From Acinetobacter sp. A47 (GTDB taxonomy: Bacteria > Pseudomonadota > Gammaproteobacteria > Pseudomonadales > Moraxellaceae): a DNA stretch of 64,000 bases. The position numbers and the translations under genes were made by a program. The notes below the pieces were generated by a model. That model did no database searches. It worked only from the letters and a program-made list of their open reading frames with translations, and was not told where the DNA came from. Shown piece after piece: positions 34,877 to 44,314 of the stretch. The stretch lies in assembly GCF_000805455.1 (NCBI RefSeq), contig NZ_JSUS01000064.1, positions 186,001 through 250,000 of the forward strand, in the 5' to 3' direction. Every line of letters begins with the position of its first letter. Within the stretch, counting starts at the first letter, position 1.

Positions 34877-36040
34877 TTATTTTGCCTCTTCGATTTTGAA
34901 CAATACGCTCATGCCTACTTTTAAGTCAGGAATGCTTTGCTCAGGCACCAGATGGAACTTAAAGCTGCGAATATCATATCCACCGGTTTGGCGAGTGGTC
35001 TTGATGGTCGCAAATTCACCTTCTGCATCAATATTTTTAACCTTGAAGGTCACTTTCCGGTTCAGGGCAGGAATAAAGCCTTCCAGGGTCTTGCTTTTAT
35101 AGACCGAGCTATACATATCTTCACGTACGTTCAGGCTGACCCACAAATCATGGTCTTCAATGATGCTGACCACAGGTACACCGGTTGCAACCAGTTCGCT
35201 TGGTTTGCCGTAAGTTTTCGATACTGTTCCGTCTGTAGGGGAGTACAGCTTGGTTTCTGCGGTCAGGGCATTGGCCTCTTTGACTGCGGCTTGTGCCATC
35301 GCTACCTGTGCATCAGCTGTGGATTTCTGTTGTTCGGTACTGCCACGTTTGGCGCGTGCATATTGCTGGTAAGAGGCTTCGGCAGTTTCACGGGCAGAAA
35401 TCTGCGCTGCCCGCATTTCATCACGGCGTTGACGGGAAATCACGCCTTGCTGATATAAGGTTTCACCACGTTTATAGGTGGTTGCTGCCAGCTCGGCCTG
35501 CGTTTTCATGGCTTGCCAGTTGGCATATAGCGTCTCGATATTTTCCTGTTGGGCACCACGATATACCGTAGAGTGGAATGCAGTCGCACTTTGTAAGGCG
35601 GCCTGTGCCTGTTCTTTTTTGGCCTCAAGTTCAGGGCTGACAAAACGGATTAGTGCCTGACCTTTCTTGACCGGCTGGCCTTCAGAGACATAAAACTCTT
35701 CAATACGACTAGGCACTTTGGTACTGATATGTACGGTTTCTGACTCCACCCGGCCTTGCAGCTCAATGGCTTGAGGCTGATAGGCTTTCCACAAGCCAAA
35801 AGCGATCAAACCTAAAAGCAGAATCAATACGATCAGGCCGATGATTTTTGCCTTGCCTTTTTTAGCGGGCCCGTTCGGTGACGGTTGTGTAGGTGAGTCT
35901 GATGTCTCGGGTTGTGGCTGTACGACCTTATCGGCAGACGCTGCTTGCGCTTGGGCAGTTTCAGAAGCCTGAGTTGCAGCGGTGTTTGCCGCCTGATCTT
36001 TATCGCGTTCTGAATTGGATGATGATTGATCTTGGCTCAT
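34877..36040 (-). CDS. HlyD-family membrane fusion (adaptor) protein
   Basis: About 387 residues. A hydrophilic, Gln/Ala/Ser-rich cytoplasmic N-terminus of about 65 residues precedes a single membrane anchor, KIIGLIVLILLLGLIAFGLW. A biotinyl-lipoyl half motif VHISTKVPSRIEEFYVSEGQ follows, then a long Gln/Ala-rich coiled-coil hairpin (about 130-230), the second lipoyl half TKLYSPTDGTVSKTYGK and a beta-barrel. It links the inner-membrane permeases with the TolC-like channel. The ATG at 36040 has GGAG at ideal spacing and is preferred to the one 12 bases earlier. Confidence 0.93.
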   Translation of the reverse strand: MSQDQSSSNSERDKDQAANTAATQASETAQAQAASADKVVQPQPETSDSPTQPSPNGPAKKGKAKIIGLIVLILLLGLIAFGLWKAYQPQAIELQGRVESETVHISTKVPSRIEEFYVSEGQPVKKGQALIRFVSPELEAKKEQAQAALQSATAFHSTVYRGAQQENIETLYANWQAMKTQAELAATTYKRGETLYQQGVISRQRRDEMRAAQISARETAEASYQQYARAKRGSTEQQKSTADAQVAMAQAAVKEANALTAETKLYSPTDGTVSKTYGKPSELVATGVPVVSIIEDHDLWVSLNVREDMYSSVYKSKTLEGFIPALNRKVTFKVKNIDAEGEFATIKTTRQTGGYDIRSFKFHLVPEQSIPDLKVGMSVLFKIEEAK

Positions 36041-36052
36041 AAAATTCTCCAA

Positions 36053-37549
36053 TTAACGGATATAGTCAGTGCGGGGTTGATTGACGTACAGCTTGAACTC
36101 ATCAATCGAGCCATAGCTTTGTAACAGCGTTGCTAAAGATAAAATGTATTTATATGAATTAAGCGCCATTTCACTTCTTAAGGCACTCAGTGCATTTTGT
36201 GCATCAATTACCTGTGTCGCCGTGCCCATGCCTTCCTTAAATGAAAGCTGCTGGATACGTAAATTTTCTTGCGCTGCCTTGGTGTTCTGGACTAATAACT
36301 GATGGCTGGTCTGGGATGAGCTTAATTCACTATAAGATTTGTACAAGACATTTTCGACTTCCTGCTTGGTGCGTTCAGTCATCAGTTCGGCTGCATATTT
36401 TTTCAGCTCGGCAGCGCGGATATTTTTATTGTTATCGATACCGGAAAACAGGTTGTATTTTGCCATGACGCCGACAATCCAGTTTTCCTTGCTATCTAGC
36501 CCATATTCACCAAAAGCAAAAACACTGGGTTTTTTTGCAGATTGCTGAACCTTGATATTTTCATTGGCAAGCTGGGTATCCATTTGCAACTTTTTAATCA
36601 GACTGGAATTCTGGTCGTAGCTGGCCAGCATTTTATCCAGAGAATGGTTCTGTGCATTATTCACAAACAGGGGGGTGGTAAGATTTAGACTTTCTTTGGT
36701 TTTGAGCAGGTTTTGCAGGCTAAACAGGCTGGCTTGCAAATTTGATTGTGCATTTTGATAGCTACGTTCTGCATTGTTGCGCGCGACTTCAAATTGCATA
36801 CGCTGGCCTTTATTAATAAAGCCTTGCCGTTCTAATTTAAGCGCATTGTCATAATGTTCTTGCATCGCATTCAAATTAAATTTGCTGGCATTGAGTAATT
36901 GTTGTTGTAACTGTACATTAAAATACGACTGGATCATCTCAAAGCGTTGCGAGTCTTGTTGTTGTTTTTCGCTAATGTTTGAGCGTTGTGCCTGAATGCT
37001 GGCAATCTGTTTGGCGCTGCTAATTTTACCGCCCGTGTAGAGCGGCATCACCATTGAAACTGAAGTACGGACATCGTGGTCTTTGACCGTAACATCCAGA
37101 TTATTGGGAACCTTGTTGAGTCCTTCATTGACGGTCTGGTCAAAACCCTGTCCTACCTGGTCAATGACTTCCGGAGGCAAGACATTTTCCCATTGCGATA
37201 ACTTGTCATCAAAACCCCGGGTCAGCGAGTTTTCGAGGCGACGTTTGCTCGACTCTAAAGGCACACTGGTTTCACTATGAAATGAATAGGCGCGGGCATT
37301 TAAATCAATCCGGGGAAGCCCCAGATTTTTAACGGCCTCCATCTCCAGTTGTGATGCCTGTTGCAAGGCCTGCTGGGCCTGGGAGGCGTAGGCATTTTCA
37401 ACAACATATTGTTCAGCTTCGCTATAACTGAAGGTTTGTGCCAATAACGAGGGCGAAAACAGAGAACAACTGATTAAGCTGATACTTAAACTTAACAGTT
37501 TGGGAAATCGCCGGACCTTGAAACCCGGTCGCTCATGTCGTTTCAACAT
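36053..37549 (-). CDS. TolC-family outer membrane efflux protein
   Basis: About 498 residues with an N-terminal export signal (LLSLSISLISCSLFSPSLLA). Two repeats of long, Gln/Asn-rich helices are typical of the TolC/OEP channel. The second half shows FKEGMGTATQVIDAQNALSA, the common OEP signature near the C-terminus. First gene of the four-gene operon, followed 12 bases later by the HlyD-type gene. ATG 37549 is used. An in-frame TTG at 37564 with AGGA about 10 bases upstream is a real alternative. Confidence 0.9.
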   Translation of the reverse strand: MLKRHERPGFKVRRFPKLLSLSISLISCSLFSPSLLAQTFSYSEAEQYVVENAYASQAQQALQQASQLEMEAVKNLGLPRIDLNARAYSFHSETSVPLESSKRRLENSLTRGFDDKLSQWENVLPPEVIDQVGQGFDQTVNEGLNKVPNNLDVTVKDHDVRTSVSMVMPLYTGGKISSAKQIASIQAQRSNISEKQQQDSQRFEMIQSYFNVQLQQQLLNASKFNLNAMQEHYDNALKLERQGFINKGQRMQFEVARNNAERSYQNAQSNLQASLFSLQNLLKTKESLNLTTPLFVNNAQNHSLDKMLASYDQNSSLIKKLQMDTQLANENIKVQQSAKKPSVFAFGEYGLDSKENWIVGVMAKYNLFSGIDNNKNIRAAELKKYAAELMTERTKQEVENVLYKSYSELSSSQTSHQLLVQNTKAAQENLRIQQLSFKEGMGTATQVIDAQNALSALRSEMALNSYKYILSLATLLQSYGSIDEFKLYVNQPRTDYIR

Positions 37550-37897
37550 TATGGTGTGTCGCAATTTAATAATATCCTGCGTTAGTCTAAATTCTTTTTA
37601 TAAAATTAAAATATTATGTTTTTAATTAAATAGTTATATCGCAAGGATTGGTGTAGTGAATTTGTAAAAAGTAGAGTTTTTAATCTAGGTTAAACCGCTG
37701 AAAAGCGGTATTTCCTGCCCTATATAGCTGCGCTGAAGAATCTGGCCTAAAATGGTATTCAGCATCCAACCCGATTGAAAAACGAGTACTTTTTTTAAAG
37801 TCAAATTGAAATATTTACTGCATAAGCTGCTGCAAGCTTGGCCAATCTATGATTAAATTCCCATTCCAATCTGTTCCACGTTAACAAGGGAAAACTC
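37550..37897. other. Exporter-serC divergent intergenic region
   Basis: 348 bases, AT-rich on the exporter side. It contains a small hairpin, ACCGCT-GAAA-AGCGGT (37694-37709), without a T-tract, and a ribosome site AAGGGAAA just before serC. Promoters for both directions must be here but I cannot assign them. Confidence 0.5.
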
Positions 37898-38977
37898 ATG
37901 CGTGCTTATAATTTCTGCGCTGGTCCTGCTGCATTACCTACTGCCGTTTTAGAAAAAGCTCAACAGGAATTGTTGAATTGGCAGGGCAAAGGTCTGTCGA
38001 TCATGGAAATGAGTCATCGTAGCAAGGATTATGTTGCTGTGGCTGAGAAGGCTGAAGCCGACTTGCGTAAGCTCATGAATATTCCTGAAAACTATAAGGT
38101 CCTGTTTTTACAGGGGGGTGCATCCTTACAGTTCTCGGCAATTCCCCTCAACCTGTTAGGTAAAAATAACAAGGCAGACTATATCCATACCGGGATCTGG
38201 TCTGAAAAAGCGCTGAAAGAAGCAAAACGCTATGGCGACATTAATATCGTTGAAGCGGGTACGCTCATTGAAGGTAAACATGCCATTACCGAACAAGGCA
38301 GCTGGAACCTTTCCAAGGATGCAGCCTATGTACATTATGCCGATAATGAAACCATTGGCGGTTTACAGTTTGCAAGTGTTCCCGACGTAACTGCGCCACT
38401 GGTCTGTGATTATTCATCAAGTATCCTGTCTGCGCCGTTAGACGTCAGCAAGTTTGGTTTGATTTATGCGGGCGCGCAAAAGAATATCGGCCCGGCAGGC
38501 CTGACCATTGTCATTATCCGTGATGATTTGCTTGATCAGGCCAAGCCTGAAATTCCAAGTATCTTGAAGTATGCAGATCAGGCCAAGAATGGTTCAATGG
38601 TGAATACCCCGGCAACCTATGCATGGTATCTGTCAGGTCTGGTATTTGAGTGGTTACTTGAACAGGGCGGGGTAGATGCAATCTACAAGGTCAACCAGGA
38701 AAAAGCCAAATTGCTCTATGGTTATATCGATTCGAGTGATTTTTATAATAACCCGATTGCTGTCGGCAACCGTTCAATGATGAATGTGCCATTTACCCTG
38801 GCCAATGAGGCGCTGGAAAAGACATTCTTGCAAGAAGCTGAACAGCATCACTTGTTGAATCTGGCAGGCCATCGTTCGGTGGGCGGCATGCGTGCAAGTA
38901 TCTATAATGCTGTTCCGCTAGAAGGGGTACAGGCCCTGGTCAGCTTTATGGATGAGTTTGCAAAACGTCATGGTTAA
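37898..38977 (+). CDS. serC: Phosphoserine aminotransferase
   Basis: A 359-residue PLP enzyme that turns 3-phosphohydroxypyruvate plus glutamate into phosphoserine. It also acts in pyridoxal phosphate synthesis. The Schiff-base lysine is Lys195 in YAGAQKNIGPAG. FLQGGASLQF (70-79) binds the cofactor phosphate, and GHRSVGGMRASIYNA near the C-terminus carries the substrate-binding Arg. Length is normal (E. coli 362). Single gene with its own terminator. Confidence 0.98.
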   Translation: MRAYNFCAGPAALPTAVLEKAQQELLNWQGKGLSIMEMSHRSKDYVAVAEKAEADLRKLMNIPENYKVLFLQGGASLQFSAIPLNLLGKNNKADYIHTGIWSEKALKEAKRYGDINIVEAGTLIEGKHAITEQGSWNLSKDAAYVHYADNETIGGLQFASVPDVTAPLVCDYSSSILSAPLDVSKFGLIYAGAQKNIGPAGLTIVIIRDDLLDQAKPEIPSILKYADQAKNGSMVNTPATYAWYLSGLVFEWLLEQGGVDAIYKVNQEKAKLLYGYIDSSDFYNNPIAVGNRSMMNVPFTLANEALEKTFLQEAEQHHLLNLAGHRSVGGMRASIYNAVPLEGVQALVSFMDEFAKRHG

Positions 38978-38995
38978 ATAAAGTCCGGTTAAAAT

Positions 38996-39022
38996 AAAAG
39001 CCCTCCAATGTGAGGGCTTTTA
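38996..39022 (+). terminator. Terminator after serC
   Basis: AAAAGCCCTC / GAGGGCTTTT with a 6-base loop, 19 bases after the stop codon. Confidence 0.9.
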
Positions 39023-39048
39023 TATGTAAATCGGTTTGGGGCCAAAAA

Positions 39049-39192
39049 TTAGAAAAATCCAATTTGATGAAAAATTAGTGCTGCTAAGAACATACCCAGT
39101 AAAAAAAAGCAAAATGCACCAACATCAAGTTTAAGACCTTGATCACTCGAATGAATCAGACTGGTGGTCGTTTGTTCTGGTATAATTTTCAT
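39049..39192 (-). CDS. Small single-span membrane protein, 47 aa
   Basis: A short gene in the gap between serC and the next minus-strand gene. It starts MKIIPEQTTTSLIHSSDQG, a soluble N-terminus of about 22 residues. One membrane segment follows (VGAFCFFLLGMFLAALIF), and the protein ends HQIGFF. An AGGCG ribosome-site-like string lies 7-11 bases before the ATG. The sharp hydrophilic-then-hydrophobic layout and the intact stop support a real product. It is unlike any family I can name. Its stop is 26 bases from the serC terminator, which it faces. Confidence 0.55.
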   Translation of the reverse strand: MKIIPEQTTTSLIHSSDQGLKLDVGAFCFFLLGMFLAALIFHQIGFF

Positions 39193-39228
39193 TAGAACGC
39201 CTAAAAATGCCATTTATGTGATTTTTTG

Positions 39229-40167
39229 TCACTCATGAGCAGTTTTAGCATAAATATTGGCCTGAATCCATAGGTTCCCACGAATATATTGGCCAATGTT
39301 AAAGTTTTTATACAATTCGTTTTTAGTCGCGATTCGGATCAGGATTGCCGGTAAATTATCTTCTAAAACCAGAGTGACATCATAAAGGGTATATTCATCC
39401 TGCATAAACTGCATGGAGGTTTTACCCACGATATTTCCCTGAAACCATGCTTCATCTTCCTGACCTAAAGTTTCTCCGAATAAATAGGCCACCATTTTAG
39501 AAAAGTCGACAGTAACAGGTTCTTGATCTTCTGGCGTTTTTGGTTGCCAGTCATTAATCAGTTCCTGTAAGTTTTCCGGGGCAATGCCATTATGTTCAGC
39601 CAGAATGGCATTTAATGCGCGATGGTGCTTAATCGAAGCCGGGTCATCGACAATGATTTTCTCATCTTCAGAAACAGTTTCCAGTTCATATGCCCAGGCA
39701 TTAAATTGAACCTGATAGGTCTGGTTTTTGTCATATTGACAGTTATTTACGCTAAACAGATTATCAAAGGCATAAATGGTGGTGTCTTTATTTAAATTCA
39801 AACGTAATACAGCCTGAGTGGCAGAGTCACAGGTAATAATCCGTTCAATTTTGGCATCATATTTATACGGGCTTTCAAAACTTGGGAAGGCCGTTTTTAA
39901 TGCACGCGGTTTTTGGTTTTCCACCGCAATAATCTGGTTAATCGCCACCGATTCACCACTTGGGCCCTGAATCAACCAGAATGATTGATCCATCTCATGT
40001 TCATCTTCACACAGCCCCATTGGCATGACAGGTGCATCAAGGGCCAGTCCTAACCATTTGGGAACATCTGTTTCAGGTGTATCCGTCAATAAATTCCAAT
40101 GCTCGGCATGATTACCGAAATTTTGATCTTGAATTTTAATGATTTCTGGACTGTTTTGATTTTTCAT
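39229..40167 (-). CDS. Conserved hypothetical protein, about 312 aa
   Basis: Not recognised. A soluble, acidic protein starting MKNQNSPEIIKIQDQNFGNH. No signal peptide, membrane segment or catalytic motif is visible. The first third looks like a beta-rich domain (SFWLIQGPSGESVAINQII); the last third (AILIRIATKNELYKNFNIGQ) is again beta-rich. The frame is open 21 codons further upstream, but the ATG at 40167 is the likely start. A small membrane protein gene follows 36 bases later on the same strand. Function unknown. Confidence 0.65.
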   Translation of the reverse strand: MKNQNSPEIIKIQDQNFGNHAEHWNLLTDTPETDVPKWLGLALDAPVMPMGLCEDEHEMDQSFWLIQGPSGESVAINQIIAVENQKPRALKTAFPSFESPYKYDAKIERIITCDSATQAVLRLNLNKDTTIYAFDNLFSVNNCQYDKNQTYQVQFNAWAYELETVSEDEKIIVDDPASIKHHRALNAILAEHNGIAPENLQELINDWQPKTPEDQEPVTVDFSKMVAYLFGETLGQEDEAWFQGNIVGKTSMQFMQDEYTLYDVTLVLEDNLPAILIRIATKNELYKNFNIGQYIRGNLWIQANIYAKTAHE

Positions 40168-40400
40168 AAAGCGGGATGCTAAAAAGATTGAACTTGTTCT
40201 ATTAAATCGAGGGTAACTGCGATATTTCAAGTCCGGATATGTAATTCTATCAAAATTATTTTATTTTTTAACCTAAATATCAAGGTACTAGTCTCTTTGA
40301 GAGCAATGGAAAAACTGCAGCTGCGGGTTGCGCCGAAGTTCACTCTACTTTTCCAGTAATCTGCTACACTATGCTTTTATCCTCAAGAGCTTTCCTCAAC

Positions 40401-40871
40401 GTGCTGCCATTTAAATTGTGGGTAGATGCTGATGCTTTACCCAAGATTTTACGTGAAGTGATTTTGCGTGCCTCGGACCGTTATCAACTTGAAGTGACCT
40501 TCGTTGCCAATCAGAATGTCGGCATTACTCCTTCATTGCGGATTAAATCCATTCAGGTCATGAGTGGGGCAGACCAGGCAGACAAGGAGATCGTGGAGCG
40601 TATGCAGGAAAATGACATTGTCATTACACAAGACATTCCGCTAGCCGCTCAAGTGATTGAAAAAGGTGGTATCGCCATTCATCCACGTGGGGAGATTTAT
40701 ACCACTGCCAATGTAAAGGCGCGTTTACATCTGCGTGACTTTATGGACACTTTACGCGGGGCCGGGGTACAAACAGGCGGGCCACCCCCAATCTCGGAAC
40801 GTGATAAACGCGAGTTTTCCAGTGCGCTGGATCAGACCATTTTAAAACAAAAACGTAAAACTGCCTCTTGA
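40401..40871 (+). CDS. YaiI/YqxD family protein (DUF188)
   Basis: About 156 residues. [20 protein letters not shown] at the start and the block [16 protein letters not shown] with NPRGE-like HPRGEIYT match the DUF188 family, a PIN-like fold with conserved Asp residues that suggests a nuclease or nucleotide-binding role. No activity is established. The C-terminal [16 protein letters not shown] is also conserved. The family normally begins just before the IWVDADA motif, so GTG 40401 is used. ATG 40371 would add ten residues. Followed 7 bases later by the EamA gene. Confidence 0.85.
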   Translation: MLPFKLWVDADALPKILREVILRASDRYQLEVTFVANQNVGITPSLRIKSIQVMSGADQADKEIVERMQENDIVITQDIPLAAQVIEKGGIAIHPRGEIYTTANVKARLHLRDFMDTLRGAGVQTGGPPPISERDKREFSSALDQTILKQKRKTAS

Positions 40872-40878
40872 GTTGAAT

Positions 40879-41772
40879 ATGCCAACCCGTATTAACCTGA
40901 TGCTGACCTATGCTTTACTGGTCTTTATCTGGGCGACCACCCCGCTTGCAATTGTATGGAGCGTTTCCGACCTGCATCCGATGTGGGCTCTGGTGATCCG
41001 CTTCTTTATTGCCTTGCCTTTGGCAGTAACGATGTTGCTGCTGTTAAGGGTCAAATTTCCGGTTCATAAAGTTGCTTTATTGAGTTATGCCGCAGGTTCA
41101 TTAAGCCTGATTGGTTCGCAAATTTTTACTTATGCGGCCACTGCTTACCTCAGCTCTGGCCTGATTGCCTTGATGTTTGGTCTGGCACCGATTATGGCCG
41201 GGCTGATTGGGCGCTTTGGCTTTCAGCAAAAACTGGCAGCTTTGCAATGGCTGGGAATGGCCACCTCCATTACGGGGCTGGCCCTGATCTGTTTGAGCGG
41301 TAGCCAGCAGCATGTGCAGCCGATCGGGATTGTTTTAATGCTGGCCAGTGTGTTTTCTTATTCACTGTCCATTTTTCTGGTCAAGAAGATCAATGCAGAT
41401 TTGCCGGTCATGGCACAGGCAACCGGTTCAATTCTGGTCTCAACCTTATTGGCAACCCTGTTGATCCCCTGGATCTGGCAATATGCGCCAACACATTTTC
41501 CTTCAGCAAAATCGGTGCTTGCCCTGACATATACCATCATCATGGCCTCGTTGATTGCCATGTTCTGCTATTTTAAATTGGTACGAAACCTGCAACCGAC
41601 CACATTATCACTCACCACAGTCATGACCCCGATGCTGGCAATCCTGATCGGGGCTTACCTGAACCATGAACAATTGTCGGCGCAGGTCTTTGTCGGTGCC
41701 AGCATTATCCTGTTCGGTTTATTGCTGTACTTTTTTAAGGATTTAAGAGCGTATCGCCGTTTAAAATCTTAA
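40879..41772 (+). CDS. EamA/DMT-superfamily transporter
   Basis: About 297 residues with ten membrane segments in two EamA repeats (about 8-140 and 150-290). WATTPLAIVWSVSDLHP in the first segment and TTLSLTTVMTPMLAILIGAY in the ninth are typical. Family members export amino acids or other metabolites; the substrate here is unknown. Probably cotranscribed with the preceding YaiI-like gene. Its end overlaps the end of the convergent PilZ-like gene by 4 bases. Confidence 0.87.
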   Translation: MPTRINLMLTYALLVFIWATTPLAIVWSVSDLHPMWALVIRFFIALPLAVTMLLLLRVKFPVHKVALLSYAAGSLSLIGSQIFTYAATAYLSSGLIALMFGLAPIMAGLIGRFGFQQKLAALQWLGMATSITGLALICLSGSQQHVQPIGIVLMLASVFSYSLSIFLVKKINADLPVMAQATGSILVSTLLATLLIPWIWQYAPTHFPSAKSVLALTYTIIMASLIAMFCYFKLVRNLQPTTLSLTTVMTPMLAILIGAYLNHEQLSAQVFVGASIILFGLLLYFFKDLRAYRRLKS

Positions 41773-42371
41773 ATTGGGGAAGCCTGAGAGGAGCCGGCTT
41801 CGGTCTGTTGGGCCTGCCGGATGCTGGCGGCTAGCTTGGCACGATCTTGTGGATTTAAGGTCACAAAATAGGCACCGATACGGAATTTTCCCTGTTCTTC
41901 CGGTGTACTATGTGCGACCTGGGCAATAGCTGCGATATGGAAGAAATTTTCAGGATGACTCAAGGTAATATGGATATAACTCCCCGGGTTAATATCCTGT
42001 GTACTAAAAAAACTCAAACCATTTTCGGAAACATTGACCTGTTCAGGTACGGGCAATAAAGATTGCACGATGTTGTCATAATAAGAGCCGGTAACCAGGT
42101 TTAATTTCTGGTTAAAAAGGGATAAGATGCGAGCAATTTGTTGATCTTTTTCATTTAATTGTTCTAATTCGTAGCGAAACGCATGATCAAATTGATCTAA
42201 TTCTGCAAGTAGTAGAAAATAGCGTGGCAATACGAAATGGGAATCATACGGATCATTCAGCGCAACATCATCGGGAATGATTTGATAGTTGATTCTCAAC
42301 ACGGCATCAATGCGAGACATCACACGACGTTCGGTCGTCTCGTCAACAAGATGATGTTGTGAATTTTCCAT
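41769..42371 (-). CDS. PilZ-like domain protein
   Basis: 200 residues. The N-terminus contains ERRVMSRIDAVLRINYQI, an RxxxR-like element. A helical middle follows, then a C-terminal beta domain with VNVSENGLSFFS, similar to the (D/N)xSxxG motif of PilZ c-di-GMP receptors. The spacing between the two motifs, about 130 residues, is much longer than usual, so either the domain carries an insert or c-di-GMP binding is lost. GAGGTG lies at good spacing before the ATG. Divergent from the Lol operon. Confidence 0.62.
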   Translation of the reverse strand: MENSQHHLVDETTERRVMSRIDAVLRINYQIIPDDVALNDPYDSHFVLPRYFLLLAELDQFDHAFRYELEQLNEKDQQIARILSLFNQKLNLVTGSYYDNIVQSLLPVPEQVNVSENGLSFFSTQDINPGSYIHITLSHPENFFHIAAIAQVAHSTPEEQGKFRIGAYFVTLNPQDRAKLAASIRQAQQTEAGSSQASPI

Positions 42372-42396
42372 AATAAATCACCTCGGACTAGCTGGT

Positions 42397-43632
42397 ATGT
42401 TTAAGCCAATTTCGCTGTATATAGGGTTGAGATACACTCGTGCTCGGCGGAGTAATCATTTTATTTCTTTTGTCGCTTTAGTTTCCATGATCGGCTTGAC
42501 GCTTGGTGTTGCTGTCCTCATTACAGTGTTATCTGTCATGAATGGTTTCGACCGTGAATTAAAAAGCCGTGTCCTTGGAATGGTTCCACAAGCCACTGTT
42601 TCTTCTACTCAAATTCTAACAGATTGGCCTGAGCTTGTAAAAAAAGTTGAGAACCACCCGCATGTCACCGGTGTTGCGCCTTTTACTCAATTGCAAGGGA
42701 TGTTAACTGGGCAGGGGCAGGTCGCAGGCATTATGGTGACCGGAATTGAACCAGAATATGAAAAAAAGGTTTCCATTATCCAGAACCATATGGTGGCAGG
42801 TGATTTAAGTGCGTTGAAAAAAGGGGAGTTCGGGATTGTTTTGGGGAAAGACATGACCGATGCATTGGGACTGGGCTTAAATGACAGTGTGACCTTGGTC
42901 CTGCCCGAAGCGACGCCATCTCCAGCCGGAGTAGTGCCACGTTTTAAGCGTTTTAAGATTGTCGGTATTTTTAGTGTCGGTGCCGAGGTAGATTCAATGG
43001 TGGGCTATATTGCCTTGAATGATGCCTCGACCCTGTTACGCTTGCCAGATGGGGCCCAGGGTGTACGTCTTAAAGTAGATGATATTTTTGCCGCGCCTGA
43101 AGTGGTCCACCAGATCGTCAAACAGTTACCAGACAATTTTTACGCAACCAGCTGGAAAGAAACGCACGGCAGTTTATTCAGTGCGGTACGAATGGAAAAG
43201 AATCTGGTGGGGTTACTTTTATTTCTGATTATTGTGGTGGCTGCATTCAATATCGTTTCGTCATTGGTGATGGTGGTCACTGAAAAAAAGGCAGATATTG
43301 CCATTTTACGTACTTTAGGTGCCTCGCCCAGATTCATCACCTCTGTTTTTATTGTGCAAGGCACGATCATTGGCATTGTCGGTACCGTGATCGGAGTGAT
43401 ATTAGGCAGTACCTTTGCATTAACCATCAGTGATCTGGTGGGCTGGTTGAATCATACCTTTGGACTTAATTTATTTAGTGGTTATGTCATTGGCTATTTA
43501 CCTTCTTATTTACGCTGGCAAGATGTGTTGATTGTTGTGACAGCATCTTTATCTATCAGTTTTTTAGCAACAATTTACCCTGCTATCCGTGCAGCGAAAA
43601 CGCAACCAGCCGAGGCATTACGTTATGAGTAA
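42397..43632 (+). CDS. lolC: Lipoprotein-releasing system permease LolC/E type
   Basis: 411 residues. An inner-membrane subunit of the Lol ABC transporter that extracts outer-membrane lipoproteins and hands them to LolA. One N-terminal membrane segment (MIGLTLGVAVLITVLSVMNG), a large periplasmic domain (about 50-265) and three C-terminal segments (MacB-FtsX type). It ends QPAEALRYE, the usual Lol/FtsX C-terminus. Its stop overlaps the lolD start by 8 bases (ATGAGTAA). It is very similar to the third gene of the operon, so the names lolC and lolE are assigned by order only. Confidence 0.93.
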   Translation: MFKPISLYIGLRYTRARRSNHFISFVALVSMIGLTLGVAVLITVLSVMNGFDRELKSRVLGMVPQATVSSTQILTDWPELVKKVENHPHVTGVAPFTQLQGMLTGQGQVAGIMVTGIEPEYEKKVSIIQNHMVAGDLSALKKGEFGIVLGKDMTDALGLGLNDSVTLVLPEATPSPAGVVPRFKRFKIVGIFSVGAEVDSMVGYIALNDASTLLRLPDGAQGVRLKVDDIFAAPEVVHQIVKQLPDNFYATSWKETHGSLFSAVRMEKNLVGLLLFLIIVVAAFNIVSSLVMVVTEKKADIAILRTLGASPRFITSVFIVQGTIIGIVGTVIGVILGSTFALTISDLVGWLNHTFGLNLFSGYVIGYLPSYLRWQDVLIVVTASLSISFLATIYPAIRAAKTQPAEALRYE

Positions 43633-44314
43633 GATCGTTCTAGAATCAAAAAATATCTTTAAGCATTTCGATGACGGCAAAAGTAAAGTTGAAGTGATCA
43701 AGGGCTTGTCGCTACAGGTCAATGCAGGCGAGTTTGTTTCTATTGTCGGTTCAAGTGGTTCAGGTAAAAGTACCTTGTTACATGTGTTGGGTGGTCTGGA
43801 GCAACCCTCGCAAGGCGAAGTGTTTTTACAAGGCCAGCGCTTTGATAATCTGGGTGAGGCAGAGCGTGGCTACAAGCGCAATCAATATCTTGGTTTTGTT
43901 TATCAGTTCCATCATTTATTGCCAGAATTTACCGCCTTGGAAAATGTGGCGATGCCCTTGATGTTGCGCCGTGAAAGTCAGTTTAAGGATGTGAAAAAGC
44001 AGGCTGAATACCTGCTGGATCGTGTCGGTTTATCTCACCGGATGGATCATAAACCGGGTGAGTTATCGGGAGGGGAACGCCAACGTGTGGCGCTGGCCCG
44101 TGCTCTGGTAACCAAACCTGCGGTTGTGCTGGCCGATGAACCGACCGGAAATCTGGATCGTAAAACCGCGCTCAGTATTTTTGAATTGCTCACCGATTTG
44201 AAAAAAGAGCTTAACATGGCCATGCTGATCGTGACGCATGATGAACAACTGGCACAGTCAGCAGATTCAATTCTGCATATGCAAGATGGGATATGGGTGG
44301 ATGAGCATGTTTAA
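43625..44314 (+). CDS. lolD: Lipoprotein-releasing system ATPase
   Basis: 229 residues. The cytoplasmic ATPase that powers lipoprotein release. Walker A GSSGSGKST (about 41-49), Q-loop YQFHHLLPEFTALENV, signature LSGGERQRVALARAL, Walker B VVLADEPTGNLD and the switch His in IVTHDEQLA are all intact. The ATG at 43625 gives MSKIVLESKN and an 8-base overlap with lolC. Its own stop overlaps the next start by 8 bases in the same way (ATGTTTAA), implying tight translational coupling of all three subunits. Confidence 0.97.
   Translation: MSKIVLESKNIFKHFDDGKSKVEVIKGLSLQVNAGEFVSIVGSSGSGKSTLLHVLGGLEQPSQGEVFLQGQRFDNLGEAERGYKRNQYLGFVYQFHHLLPEFTALENVAMPLMLRRESQFKDVKKQAEYLLDRVGLSHRMDHKPGELSGGERQRVALARALVTKPAVVLADEPTGNLDRKTALSIFELLTDLKKELNMAMLIVTHDEQLAQSADSILHMQDGIWVDEHV

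Noticed and set aside
34937..35458. Plus-strand frame of 173 codons inside the HlyD gene
   Set aside because: Antisense to a well-supported coding sequence. Its composition is that of a shadow frame.
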